DNA of 64,000 nt, taken from Mycoplasmopsis citelli (GTDB taxonomy: Bacteria > Bacillota_I > Bacilli_A > Mycoplasmatales > Metamycoplasmataceae). The position numbers were made by a program, and so were the translations under genes. The DNA is taken from assembly GCF_900660645.1 (NCBI RefSeq), contig NZ_LR215036.1, positions 682,001 through 746,000 on the forward strand. The letters are read 5' to 3'. Positions 34,019 through 44,372 of this stretch are shown here, piece after piece (the first letter of the stretch is position 1; every line of letters starts with the position of its first letter). Below the pieces are notes generated by a model. The model saw only the letters and a program-made list of their open reading frames with translations. It had not been told where the DNA came from and searched no databases.

Positions 34019-35554
34019 ATGCCTTTCTTATTTTGAATGCTTAATTTTTTAAAAGCATTTGTTGGAACTCCGGCATTACTGGTTGGGATTTTCACTATGA
34101 TTGGTGCTTTAGTTTTACGAAAAAAAGCATCACAAGTGGTTATTAGTACCTTTAAAGTAATTGTTGGATTTTTAATTTTAGGAGGTGGAGCTGGTGTATT
34201 AGTTGGTTCATTAAACCAATTTCAACCTGTTTTTCAATCTGTATATTCATTAAATGGAATTATTCCAAATAATGATGCTTTTGCAGGTGCCTTATCTAGT
34301 GCTCTTCCATCAATTGCAACATTAGGATCAATTATTATGCTTGTATCAATGTTGCTTAATATGCTTTTAGCATTAACTTCTCGTTTTAAATATGTTTATT
34401 TATCTGGTCACGTTTTATATTACAGTTCGCTAATGCTCGCTGCAATTATGTACGTAATTGGATTTGATTTTGAAAATAATGCTGGAGATTTTGCACTTGC
34501 ATTACTTACTTCTTCAAGCTTAATGGCTATTTACATGGTGCTTTCTCCAGCAGTACAACAAAGATATATGAAACAAATTATTGGAAGTGACGAAATTGCT
34601 TTAGGTCACACTGGTGGATTTGGTTATGCACTTTCAGGACTTATTGGAGAAGGAATTTATAAACTTAAAAAAGGAAAAGTTTTATCAACTGAAGAAATTA
34701 AATTCCCTCAGTCACTTTACTTTTTCAGAAACACTTTAGTGTCTATTTCGATAACTGTGTTTGTCTTTTATTTAGCGGCTTTTTTGCCTGGTGGAATTTT
34801 ATATGAACTAGGAAAAATTACGCAAGAAAACTCTCCGGCAGCTTATGGAGTGCTTTCAAGTGGTAATTGAGTAATTACCATGTTTGTTCAAGCATTCACA
34901 TTCACTGCAGGGGTTGAAATTATTTTAGCAGGGGTAAGATTATTTGTTGGAGAGCTAGTTCCAATGTATAAAGGATTTAGTGACAAACTAATTAAAAACT
35001 CAAAAGCAGCTGTGGATTGTCCGGTAGTATTTCCATATGCACCAAATGCTGTAATAATTGGCTTTATATCTTCATTTTTTGCTGGTATAATTGGTATGTT
35101 CATAACAATTGGACTTGGGAAAGCATCTCTAATTCCTGCTGTTGTTCTTCCTGGACTAGTTCCTCACTTTTTCTTAGGTGCTACTTCTGGGGTTTTTGGT
35201 AATGTCAAAGGTGGTGTTATTGGTGCAATTGTTGGGCCTTTTGTTGGAGGTTTAATTATCACCTTTATTCCAGTTTTCTTTGTTTTAGGAAACTGAGCAC
35301 CAACAGCAACCAACCAATTAGGTTCGCTAATTACAAGCAATAACGCTGTAAATACATCAGTAGCTTCTCTAAACTGAGGAGATACTGATTATTTAATTGG
35401 GTATGTTCCTGGAGTGTTAGGATTAATACCAAAAGCAGGAAAATTTGTAGCTTTTGGAGTTATTTTACTAACTTACTTAGGATTAGCAACCGATGGACTT
35501 ATTAAAAAAATAATTAATCGTAAAAGAAATAAGGACAATCTTGCAAATGTATAA
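34019..35554 (+). CDS. PTS IIC component, UlaA family (ascorbate permease)
   Basis: 511 residues with about 10-12 hydrophobic segments, the length of UlaA. Starts PFLFWMLNFLKAFVGTPALLVG and has TPALLVGIFTMIGALVLRK, ILGGGAGVLVGSLNQF, LGHTGGFGYALSG and VFPYAPNAVIIGF, the UlaA layout with its conserved polar loop. Three TGA Trp codons. Imports L-ascorbate, or a related sugar acid, as a phosphate. The GGAG ribosome site precedes ATG 34019. Confidence 0.92.
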
Positions 35555-37481
35555 AAAACAATTTACTCACAAAGAATTTATAGCTAATATGCGTGCTGTC
35601 GCAATTGATGGAATTAACAATGCTCACCAAGGTCACATTGGAATGGCTCTTGGAGCATCAGAACTTTTTTACTCAATGGTTGGAGAAGTATTAAAATTCT
35701 CGCCAAAACATCCAAGATGATTTAACCGTGATCGTTTTGTTCTTTCGGCTGGACACGGTTCAATGGGACTTTATTCACTTTATCATCTAATGGGATTGCT
35801 TACTTTAGATGATATTAAAGCTCACAAACTTTATGATTCAAAAACCCCTTCGCACCCAGAAATTGAAAAGCTTCATTACATTGATGCTTCAACTGGACCA
35901 CTTGGTCAAGGGGTTGCTATGGGTGTTGGGATGGCTTATAGTAATAAATATTTAAGCAACCAATTCAACCAAAAAGATTTTAAAATTATCGATCATAATG
36001 TTTTTGTATTATGTGGAGATGGTGATTTACAAGAAGGGGTTGCTTTAGAATCACTTGCTTTTGCTGGAACTAATAAATTAAGTTCACTTATTGTTGTTCA
36101 TGATTACAACAATATGCAAATTGATACTTCTGCAACTGAAGTTAATAATGTTGATTTTGAAAAATATTTTGAATCAATTAAATTTAATACCATTATTTTG
36201 AAAAATAATAAACCAGAAAATATTATTGAAGCTCTTAAAAAAGCTCAAAAAAGCACTCGACCAACATATATTCAAGTTCGCACAACTATTGCTTTTGGGA
36301 CCAAAGTTGCTGATACCCCAAAAGGACACAATGGAATTTTAAGTGAAAAAGATACTATTGAATATAAAGAAAATTTAGGTTTAAGTCATACAAATGTTTT
36401 TGAATATGACCCTAAAGCATATGATTTTGGTGCTAAATTACTTAAATCTAAAGCTAATTTATACGCTCGTTGAGAAAAAAAATTAGCTCAATACAAAGAA
36501 AAATATCCACAACTTGCAGTTAAATTAGAAAAAATTCTAAATAAAGAAAAATCGTTTGATTTTTCAGGATTTAAATTCCAAAAAACCAATGTTGCAACTA
36601 GAGATTATGTTGATGAAATTATGAAGTTTATGGATACACATCACCAAAACTTTGTAGGTGGATCAGCTGATTTAAGAGGAGCAACCAAAGTTGGATTTGA
36701 TTCAGATAAAAACATTAAATATGGAATTAGAGAATTTGCTATGAGTGCAATTAATAACGGAATTAATCTTCACTCAGGATTAACTACCTTTGGAGCAACT
36801 TTTTTAGTATTTGCTGATTATGCAAAAGCAGCTCTTAGATTAGGTTCGATTATGGAATTACCTAATATTACTGTTTTTAGTCATGATTCATATCAAGTTG
36901 GAGGTGATGGACCAACTCACCAACCAGTTGAGCAAGTCACTGCATTGCGTAGCATTCCAAATTACCTTGTTTTTAGACCTGCTGATGAAAATGAAATGCT
37001 TAACTCATTTAAATATGCTCTAGCATTAAAAAATACTCCATCGGCAATTATTTCAACTCGTCAACCACTAAAATCATTTAACTTACAAAAAGATGATTTT
37101 AAAGCAGCTTATTATGTTCACCACGCAAGAAATGCTCAGGTTAATTTACTTGCTAGTGGTTCTGAAGTTGAATTAGTTGATAAAGTTGCTCAAAAATTAG
37201 CTAAAGACGGAATTAAAGCCAACGTAATTTCGGTGCCTTCTTTACAATTATTGCTTAAAGACGAAAAATTAATTGAAAATTTAAGTTTAGACAAATTACC
37301 TAACTTTGCTGTTGAAGCAACTAATGATCCATTATGATTCAAACTAGCTAAATATAACAAATTTGACGCTCATTTAGCACATGATTTTGGACATTCAGCT
37401 CCTGGTGATTTTGTTTATGAATTAAATGGATTTACAAAAGAAAACATATTAGCTAAAGTAAAAAGTTTTTTATCTAAATAA
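35547..37481 (+). CDS. tkt: Transketolase
   Basis: 644 residues, normal for the family. Substrate His in NNAHQGHIGMALGA, TPP site CGDGDLQEG…NKLSSLIVVHDYNN, the middle-domain catalytic region GIREFAMSAINNGI and FSHDSYQVGGDGPTHQPVEQ. It starts 8 bases inside the UlaA gene. It moves two-carbon units between sugar phosphates, linking xylulose-5-P from the epimerase to glycolysis. Two TGA Trp codons inside. Its TPP cofactor could be supplied by the riboswitch-controlled uptake system at 54.7-58.4 kb. Confidence 0.96.
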
Positions 37482-37494
37482 TTAATATTAAATT

Positions 37495-37532
37495 AAAATC
37501 TCTCTTATAGAAAAATATAAGAGAGATTTTTT
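37495..37532 (+). terminator. Terminator after transketolase
   Basis: 15-bp perfect stem (AAAATCTCTCTTATA and its complement), 6-base loop, T-run. Confidence 0.92.
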
Positions 37533-37574
37533 ATTAGCATAAAACTTAATTTTACTGTTTTTTGTGGATAAAAA

Positions 37575-38198
37575 TTACTTTATTTCTTTTTTTAAAATAT
37601 TTTGTAGTTTCTTTTCATTTTCTTTTAAATCTAAAATATTAAAAAACTCCTCTTTAAATAAACTGATGTGCTTCATAATTTTTAGATTTATTGTTAATTT
37701 GTAATTAACTGAATTTCCAGGATTCATTTCAATTATTTTTCAGAGTTTTCCATCAATATCAATTCAATGACCTCTTTGGTTTTTATTATGAATATATTTA
37801 AAATCCACATTTTTTGAAATGATTCTATAATAAATATCTTCTTTTGTAATTCCTATACATATTAAATAATCATAATTATAATTAGGATTTATTCCATTAA
37901 ATTGAAAAGTTTTAACTTTTTTACCTAATCTTGCTGTTTTTACTTCAAGTAATATTTTTTTAGGTTTATTTATTCATATATCATATTCGTTATGTATTGT
38001 TTTATCTTTATTGTTATCTTTAAGACTTACATTGAATGATTTTAATAATTTTTTAACAAATCTTTCGCCAATAGCTCCTATTGCGTTAGCCTCAAATTCT
38101 ACAATTTTTCAAAATATTTTATTTGTATCCTTTTGATCTAATTTATCTTCTTTATATTTATCTTCGATAACATTTAGTAAAATTTCTTCAGGTTTCAT
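37575..38198 (-). CDS. Putative type II restriction endonuclease (PD-(D/E)XK)
   Basis: 207 residues. NEYDIWINKPKKILLEVKTARLG gives the D-x(n)-E-V-K nuclease core. A helical N-terminus (ANAIGAIGERFVKKLLKSF) holds the usual Glu before it, and the C-terminus is Lys-rich. It begins directly at the stop of the adenine methyltransferase (TAAATG), so both are one transcript and the likely nuclease partner. No sequence family with known site recognised. TGA Trp codons inside. Confidence 0.82.
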
Positions 38199-39140
38199 TT
38201 AGAATTCCTTTTCAAAGCCATTATCTAATAATAATTCATAAATATGACTCTTACCAATATGTCTGCATGAATTCGTAGCTAAAGAACTATAATTGATTCA
38301 ATTTTGTTTTTCAAATAAATCTTTAATTTTTTTAATTTCTTTAGAATTTTTGGTATTTATTTTAATTGCTATTCCACTATTGTATTTAACATCTTTAAAA
38401 TCATAAACAACTTTATTTACTTTATAAAAAGTTGATGCTAAATAAAAATCTGCTTTTTCTTCATAAATTCATTTTTTACCACACTCTCTACTCTTAGCGG
38501 TTGAAACAGTATAAACATCTAAATATTTCTTAAAGGGGTTTTTTTCTCCTAAAGAGTATCAATTGAAGTTATGAAGTTTTGGATTTGTATGATTTTTTGA
38601 TCAGATTTGAAAGACACATTTCACATCAATATCTTTGCCGTCAAAAGTATAAAAAGAACTCTCTGGTAAAACTTCACTATGAATTAAATTTAATCCTTTT
38701 ACACGATATCTAACACTACCTTTACCTTTACTTTCAAAAAACATTGGTAATATAAAACAAACAAAATCAGCATTTTGGGAATAATTAATAAATTCAAGTG
38801 CTAAAACACCTCTATGACCAAAAGGAGGATTCCCTATTACAATAAAATTTTCATTAGGTAATTTGTATTTTAAATAATCACTTTTAACAACATCATCTCT
38901 TTTTGGATCAATATCAATTCCGATTCTTTTGTCTTTTGGTAATAAATCTAAAAAACAACCCTCTCCTGTACTAGGTTCTATTCATGTATATTTATCAATA
39001 TTTTCATATTTGCTAATTATCTTTAAAGTCTTTGAAAACAATTTTTTAGCAATATCTCTTTTTGTAAAATACTGATCAAGTTGATTCTTAACATTTATCA
39101 ACATATTTTTCCCGTTTACATATTTTAAAGTCATATTCAT
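38199..39140 (-). CDS. Adenine-specific DNA methyltransferase
   Basis: 313 residues. Motif X-like QYFTKRDIAKKLF (~23-35), motif I EPSTGEGCFLDLLP, acidic GIDIDPKRDD, motif IV NPPFGHRGVLALEF. This order (X, I, IV) with target region at the C-terminus is typical of the gamma N6-adenine group. The C-terminal ~150 residues (TRD) are unlike anything I can name. ATG 39140 has GGAGG 5 bases upstream. Promoter and palindrome lie just upstream, and the endonuclease follows. Confidence 0.88.
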
Positions 39141-39169
39141 AGAATCCTCCAATTAATTTACATAATAAT

Positions 39170-39207
39170 ACTTACTACAAATATATTATAATATATTTGT
39201 AGTAAGT
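39170..39207. promoter_or_regulatory. Perfect 38-bp palindrome upstream of second RM operon
   Basis: Every base from 39170 to 39207 pairs with its partner (outer arms ACTTACTACAAATATAT). It contains TATAAT on both strands at its centre, so it overlaps the likely -10 of the methyltransferase operon. It lies 30 bases before the ATG. It could be an operator for an RM repressor or form a hairpin in the leader. The rest of the 307-bp gap 39141-39447 is AT-rich and shows nothing else I can support. Confidence 0.85.
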
Positions 39208-39422
39208 CTATTAAAATTTTAATAAAAAATAAAAATCCACATGAACAAATTAAATGAACTTGTGCTTATTTATTATAAAAAATAATGATTTTTTAATTTA
39301 AACAATTAAACTTAAATATAATTGCTTAAAAACCTTTCTTAACTTTGTTAATGCATTTATATTTTATCACGAGTTAAGCTTGTAAAATAAATTTTTTTAA
39401 TTGATTTATATTTAAAAAATAC

Positions 39423-39457
39423 AAAAATAGTAGCTTTAATATAGCTACTATTTTTTA
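39423..39457. terminator. Bidirectional terminator after the small membrane protein
   Basis: 13-bp perfect stem AAAAATAGTAGCT/AGCTACTATTTTT with 7-base loop, flanked by A- and T-runs, overlapping the stop of the minus-strand gene. Confidence 0.85.
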
Positions 39458-39849
39458 ACAAATAAAGAAGAAATATTTAAAACAATAATCAATAAATTCA
39501 TGCACGAAAATAAGACATGTCCTGCAACTGATTTATCAACACTAATAAGACCTATTGCTAAACTAGTTAAAAAGATATTTAATAGCGAAAAAAGTGAAAT
39601 AAACAACCAAAATATAGTATTATTAGAATCTTTTTTGCGTTTATAAGCAATTGTAGTCCCAAATGCACTTAGACAAATTAATCAACTAAAAGGAACTACC
39701 ATTAAAAACATATATGAGATTTTTGGTTTAATAGCACTACTAATAACAAAGCTAATTAAACATAAACTTAAAAATAAAAAAACAAAAATTTGTGAGATAG
39801 TAATACTTAAAGTTTTTGGTTTAACTGCTACAGTATTTAAATTATTCAT
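39448..39849 (-). CDS. Small membrane protein of unknown function (four TM)
   Basis: 133 residues. About four hydrophobic segments (IFVFLFLSLCLISFVI, YMFLMVVPFSWLICLSAFG, a third after KRKKDSN and the last near the C-terminus). Transcribed alone, with its own terminator. No family recognised. Divergent from the gene at 39933. Confidence 0.75.
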
Positions 39850-39932
39850 AATTAAAAATCCTTAATTTTTAAATGATAATAAGATTATAAAACTTTTAAA
39901 GTCGTTTACTTAAATAAATGTAAAATATTTAT

Positions 39933-40253
39933 ATGAATAAGTTCCAAAATAAATCATCAGCTGAATTAAATTTATCTTTTGATTTTGAAATTACCGATTT
40001 TCAAAATCGTGAATTTCAAATTACCATTCATAAATTGCTTAGAGATTTGCCATATGATGATAAATTTTTTGAATGGTTTATGGAAGATTTAATTTACTTT
40101 ATAACTCAAAATAAATATCAATTGCGCTGAGATATTGAAAAAATTTATTTTAGTGGAATTAAAAATTTAAACCTTTCAGCAGAAGATGAACAAAAATTTG
40201 TCAGTTTATTGACTAATTCAGTAACTAATTTTAATATTTATGTAAAAAATTAA
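39933..40253 (+). CDS. Small soluble protein of unknown function
   Basis: 106 residues, acidic, with a TGA Trp near the middle (YQLRWDIEK). No signal, no membrane segment. Phe- and Asp-rich N-terminus (LSFDFEITDFQNREFQITIHKLL). It lies directly before 5S rRNA. No ribosome site is obvious. Family not recognised. Confidence 0.7.
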
Positions 40254-40293
40254 AAATATTTTTGAATTTGATTTTTTATGTTATACTATTACT

Positions 40294-40396
40294 ACAGTGA
40301 TTATAGCAACAGGGATCACCTGATACCATTCCGAACTCAGTAGTTAAGCCTGTTAGTGCCGACGATAGCAGAAATGTGAAAATAGGGAGTTGCTGT
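40294..40396 (+). rRNA. rrf: 5S ribosomal RNA (single copy)
   Basis: Helix I pairs ACAGTGA (40294-40300) with TTGCTGT (40390-40396). Conserved 5S segments are present: GATACCATTCCGAACTCAG and AGTTAAGCC. Length 103, as in mycoplasmas. Upstream TATACT (40282-40287) is a probable -10. Not next to 16S or 23S genes in this window, as often in Hominis-group mycoplasmas. The 3' end forms part of a long inverted repeat with 40410-40440, a likely terminator. Confidence 0.95.
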
Positions 40397-40440
40397 TTTT
40401 TTTATTTTCTATTTTTCAAAAATAAAAAAACAGCAATATT
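40390..40440 (+). terminator. Terminator of 5S rRNA
   Basis: TTGCTGT followed by T8 and ATTTT pairs with AAAATAAAAAAACAGCAA about 20 bases on. The hairpin uses the 3' end of 5S itself. Confidence 0.6.
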
Positions 40441-40499
40441 TAGAAAAAAAATAAACAAAAATGCAATTTTTTAGCAAAAAAGTAAGTAAAAATAAACTT

Positions 40500-40529
40500 T
40501 TTACATTTTGAAAATATTTTATGTATAAT
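40500..40529 (+). promoter_or_regulatory. Promoter of thioredoxin gene
   Basis: TTTACA (40500-40505), 18-bp spacer, TATAAT (40524-40529). AAAGGAA ribosome site follows before ATG 40557. Confidence 0.7.
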
Positions 40530-40556
40530 TATAGCAAATATAATTGAAAGGAATTT

Positions 40557-40862
40557 ATGGTTAAAGATTCTACAAAAAACGAGGTTTTAGAAACTGTTAA
40601 AAGCGGATTTCATTTAGTTGTATTCCACGCAAAATGGTGTGGAATGTGTAAAATGTTTGGGCCTGTTCTTGAAGAATTAGCTCAAAAAGATAAAGTTAGT
40701 GTTTTAAAAGTAGACGTTGATAATGAAAAAGAATACGCAAGTCAAGAAAGAGTTCAATCAATTCCTTATGTACTTGTTTACAAAGATGGACAAATTGTAC
40801 ACAAAATGCTTGGATACAGACCTTACGAACAACTTAAAGAAGATTTAGAACCTTATTTATAA
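40557..40862 (+). CDS. trxA: Thioredoxin
   Basis: 101 residues, the usual length. The redox motif is WCGMC (Trp27, Cys28, Cys31) rather than the usual WCGPC, which will shift the redox potential. The cis-Pro is present in SIPYVLVYKDG. Reduces disulfides with thioredoxin reductase. Own promoter and terminator, so monocistronic. Confidence 0.95.
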   Translation: MVKDSTKNEVLETVKSGFHLVVFHAKWCGMCKMFGPVLEELAQKDKVSVLKVDVDNEKEYASQERVQSIPYVLVYKDGQIVHKMLGYRPYEQLKEDLEPYL

Positions 40863-40877
40863 TTTTAAAGATTAATT

Positions 40878-40912
40878 AAAGCAATCTCTTTTTTAAAAGA
40901 GATTGCTTTTTT
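40878..40912 (+). terminator. Terminator after trxA
   Basis: Long perfect inverted repeat (AAAGCAATCTCTTTT and its complement) with small loop and T6 run. Also faces the end of the minus-strand kinase gene. Confidence 0.9.
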
Positions 40913-40924
40913 AATATTTTACTC

Positions 40925-42331
40925 TTATAAATATTGTTGATATTTATTAATATTTGATAAATTAACTTCAAGCATTGAAAAATCTTTTAACTCCAAACTT
41001 CATAAAAGTCCATAAAAATTTACAATACACTTATATTTATAAAATTCTTCAACGGAAGATTTTTTATCATAACATTTAAGTAAATGTAACTCTTTATCTT
41101 CATTTAAATTTAAATTTGTACTCAAATAGGCTAAATCAAAGTATTTACTGTTAAGCGAAGCATTAACTAAATCAATGAATTTAAACCTTCCGTCATTATT
41201 ACTCATAATAATATTTCCAGGGTGTAAATCATTATGTGATAGAACTAAATTTTGTGGATTTTTTAAATTCATAAAAATTTTATCAATAATGTTTTGATTG
41301 ATACTTTGTACTCATTTATTGCTTTGAAACTTTTGATAAAGATTAAAAATAAATTGGTCAATTATATATTTTTGCTGATTGGGAAGCTGATGAAACTTCT
41401 TAATTTTTGTGGACAATCGTCTTAAATTACCTTTGCAAAAATGAAATTTTTGCTCAGGAATTCATTTTCTTAAAATTAATTTTTCATCTTCATATAAAAT
41501 TGGAGCTAAAAAATCTTCATTTCCTAGTTCTTTGATTAAAAATAAATTCGAATCATTTTTAAATTGAACAATTTTATCGTTTAAGCGATATGAACTTTTT
41601 GAAAAAGATTCTATTGGCTGTATTTTTTTTACTTCTTCTTTGATTTTTGGGATGTAATTTATTTTATAAACATAATTATTAAAAGTATCACAAATAAATA
41701 ATAAATCTTTAAATTCTTCTTTAGTAATTTCTAAATTTTCTAAGATTAGTTTTTCATCAAAACCCTCTTTGTATAAAGTTGCTGCATCAAAACCTATAAA
41801 ATTTAATCTAATTCATTCTAAGTCAATAAATTTAACTTGGTTTTGCTTGTTTATTAAAATATTTTTCAAAGCTAAATCACCATGCTGAAGTATTTTTGGC
41901 TTATTTTTAAATTTTTTAATAATTTCACTATATTCTTTTAGATTGATTTTTTGCTCAAATCAGTCAAATTCTTCTACATTAATGTCTTTATTTGAAAATT
42001 CTTTTAAGTGCTTTAAAACAGCAACTTGAATTTCTTTTGTTAGTTTCAAATTTTCTAAAGTTTCTCCCTCAAATCATTCTCTAATAAGTAAATTTTCATC
42101 ATAATAAAGAGTTTCTTTATCTTTTAAATAATACTGTTTCTCAGAATTGCTTTGTTCTTTTAAAAAATTTTTTTTAATACGAACTTGGTATTTTTTGTCA
42201 TTTATTTGAGCTAAATATGTGTAATTATGAAAACCTTCATATTCTAATTTCATTAAATCAATCTTACTTATACCTTGTTTTGTTAAAGCATCATTAACTA
42301 AGTTTAAATGTTTTTCAACTAAATTACTCAT
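40925..42331 (-). CDS. Double-domain phosphotransferase (choline kinase/APH fold, two copies fused)
   Basis: 468 residues in one frame with several TGA Trp codons. Two full kinase-like halves are joined: the first has LQHGDLALKNILINKQNQ with His150 and VKFIDLEW; the second has LSHNDLHPGNIIMS with His366 and FKFIDLVNAS. Each is the Brenner motif (H-x-D-x(4)-N) plus the metal Asp of aminoglycoside/choline kinases. The first half has Gly in place of Asn before the Asp. Normal members have one domain of ~250 residues. Substrate unknown; choline or another alcohol for glycolipid synthesis is possible. ATG overlaps the upstream gene by 8 bases. Confidence 0.82.
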
Positions 42332-42827
42332 CAATTCTCTTTGCTATTAATTTTAGATGATTAGGACAAGTAAATAAGGTATGTTCTTCGTTAAAATGAA
42401 TATATAAAACTCCTGGATATGATCTAGAATATTTTTTCTTTCCAATAAAATTTAATTCTACAATCGGTAAATGAAGTAATTCTTTTTTAGCTTGATTAAT
42501 TTGACTTTCTAAAACAACTGGATAAATACTTAAATCAAATCCAATTAAAGGGTTTAAAACTAATAATTGTTTTTCCTCATCTGAAAAGAAATTCATTATT
42601 TGATCATACTCTTGTTTTAAATCAACATTAGTACCAAAAATTTTGTTTAAATGTTGTGTTTGTGAACCAAATTCATTTCAATAAACGTTAAAATCTAATA
42701 AGTTTTTTTGAGTCTTAACAATATTATTTAAAAATCAACCAATTTTTTCAAGTTCTTGAGCAAGCCCAAAATAAAATTCAAAATTTTCATTACATTCATC
42801 ACAATGGACTTTTACTTTATCTAGCAT
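42324..42827 (-). CDS. Conserved-looking small protein with N-terminal CxxC
   Basis: 167 residues. Starts MLDKVKVHCDECNENFEF, a single CxxC that could bind metal or be part of a paired site; no second CxxC is seen. The rest is mixed alpha/beta with TGA Trp codons (IGWFLNN). Co-transcribed with the double kinase downstream (8-base overlap). Divergent from rnhB. Not recognised. Confidence 0.7.
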
Positions 42828-42894
42828 ATTAAAAATTATAAATAAAAGCTTAATATTTTAAAGTCCATTCTTAGCTTTTATTTATAATTTTTTT

Positions 42895-43503
42895 ATGTTA
42901 GATTATGAAAAACGATTTTTATCTACTAAAAAAGTAATAGCAGGATGCGATGAAGCAGGAAGAGGTTCTTGAGCTGGTCCGCTAGTTGCCGCTTGTGTAA
43001 TAATGCCTTATAATCGCGAAATTAAAGGCATTAACGATTCAAAAAAATTAAGTCCTTTAAAAAGACTTGAGCTTTTTGAAGAAATTTTTGACCACGCTTT
43101 AGAAGTACAAATTTGTTCAAGAAGTGTTGAGGATATTAATAATTCAAACCCTAAAGAACAATCAAAAATAGCAATGACCAATTGCATTAATCAAATGAAA
43201 ATTAGTCCAGAAGTAGTTATTACTGATTTTGAAAAAATCTTTGTTCATTTAGAACAAATTAATTTAGTTAAAGGGGACCAAAAATCTTATAATGTTGCAG
43301 CTGCAAGCATTATTGCAAAGGTATATCGCGATAATTTAATGATTGAACTTGATAAAAAATATCCAGGTTATGGATTTGCAAATCACAAAGGCTATGGAAC
43401 CAAAAAGCATAAAGAAGCTATTGATAAAAAAGGTATTATTCCAATTCATCGAATTAAGTACAAACCTATTAAAGAACACATTTTAAAAGTAAGCAAATTT
43501 TAG
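42895..43503 (+). CDS. rnhB: Ribonuclease HII
   Basis: Removes RNA from DNA-RNA hybrids. 202 residues. Acidic site DEAGRG (GCDEAGRGSWAGPLVAACV) with TGA Trp, then LSPLKRLELFE, AAASIIAKVYRD and the C-terminal YPGYGFANHKGYGTKKH. All family motifs are in place. The start is close to the first motif as usual. Confidence 0.96.
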
Positions 43504-43571
43504 CTTTTTTTGCACTTTTTAAGCGGTTATTGTGCAAAAAATAATTTTTTAATTGTGGTAAAATTATTATT

Positions 43572-44372
43572 ATGATTAAAGTCGAAAATGTTACTTTTAA
43601 ATATCGAGAAACCGATAAAGTTCCAGCTCTTTCAAATGTCTCTTTTGAAATTCAAAAAGGAGAATATGTTGCTATTTTAGGTCATAACGGATCAGGAAAA
43701 AGTACTCTTTCTAAAATTCTTTCAGCCCTAATTAAGCCTACTAGAGGAAAAGTAACTATTGACGGAATAATTTATTCGCGTGAAACTTTAATTGATGTTA
43801 GAAAAAAAATTGGAATAGTTTTTCAAAATCCAGAAAACCAATTTATTGGTTCTTCAGTTGAAGATGATATCGCTTTTGGTCTTGAAAACAAAAGAATGTC
43901 TCGAGAAGAAATGATTAAAACAGTGCGTAAATATGCTGAAAAAGTGGATATGCTACCTTATTTAGAACGTGAACCTGAAAATCTTTCAGGAGGTCAAAAA
44001 CAAAGAGTAGCTATTGCTTCAGTGCTTGCTCTTGATCCTGAAGTAATTATTTTTGATGAAATCACTTCAATGCTCGATCCAAAAGGAAAAAGTAAGGTTA
44101 TTGAGATTATTCAAGGAATTCGAGAAAAAAAGGACAAAACCTTAATTTCAATTACTCATGACATGGACGAAGCTATTTTAGCTGATAAATGTTTGGTTTT
44201 TTCACAAGGTAAATTAATTGCATCCGGAAAACCAATTGATATTTTAAATAATAAAGAAATTATTGAAATTGCTAAAATTGATTCACCTTTTGTTTACAAA
44301 CTTAGTTCATTAATCAAAGGAATTGAACCAACATATAATGAAGAGGAGTTAATAAACAAAATATGCAAATAA
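43572..44372 (+). CDS. ecfA1: ECF transporter ATPase A1
   Basis: 266 residues. Walker A GHNGSGKST, Q-loop QNPENQFIG, signature LSGGQKQRVAIA, Walker B VIIFDEITSMLDP, His loop SITHDMDEA. The QNPENQ Q-loop and the neighbouring genes mark the EcfA group of vitamin transporters. Works with EcfA2, EcfT and interchangeable S subunits, none of which is in the window. Confidence 0.96.
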   Translation: MIKVENVTFKYRETDKVPALSNVSFEIQKGEYVAILGHNGSGKSTLSKILSALIKPTRGKVTIDGIIYSRETLIDVRKKIGIVFQNPENQFIGSSVEDDIAFGLENKRMSREEMIKTVRKYAEKVDMLPYLEREPENLSGGQKQRVAIASVLALDPEVIIFDEITSMLDPKGKSKVIEIIQGIREKKDKTLISITHDMDEAILADKCLVFSQGKLIASGKPIDILNNKEIIEIAKIDSPFVYKLSSLIKGIEPTYNEEELINKICK

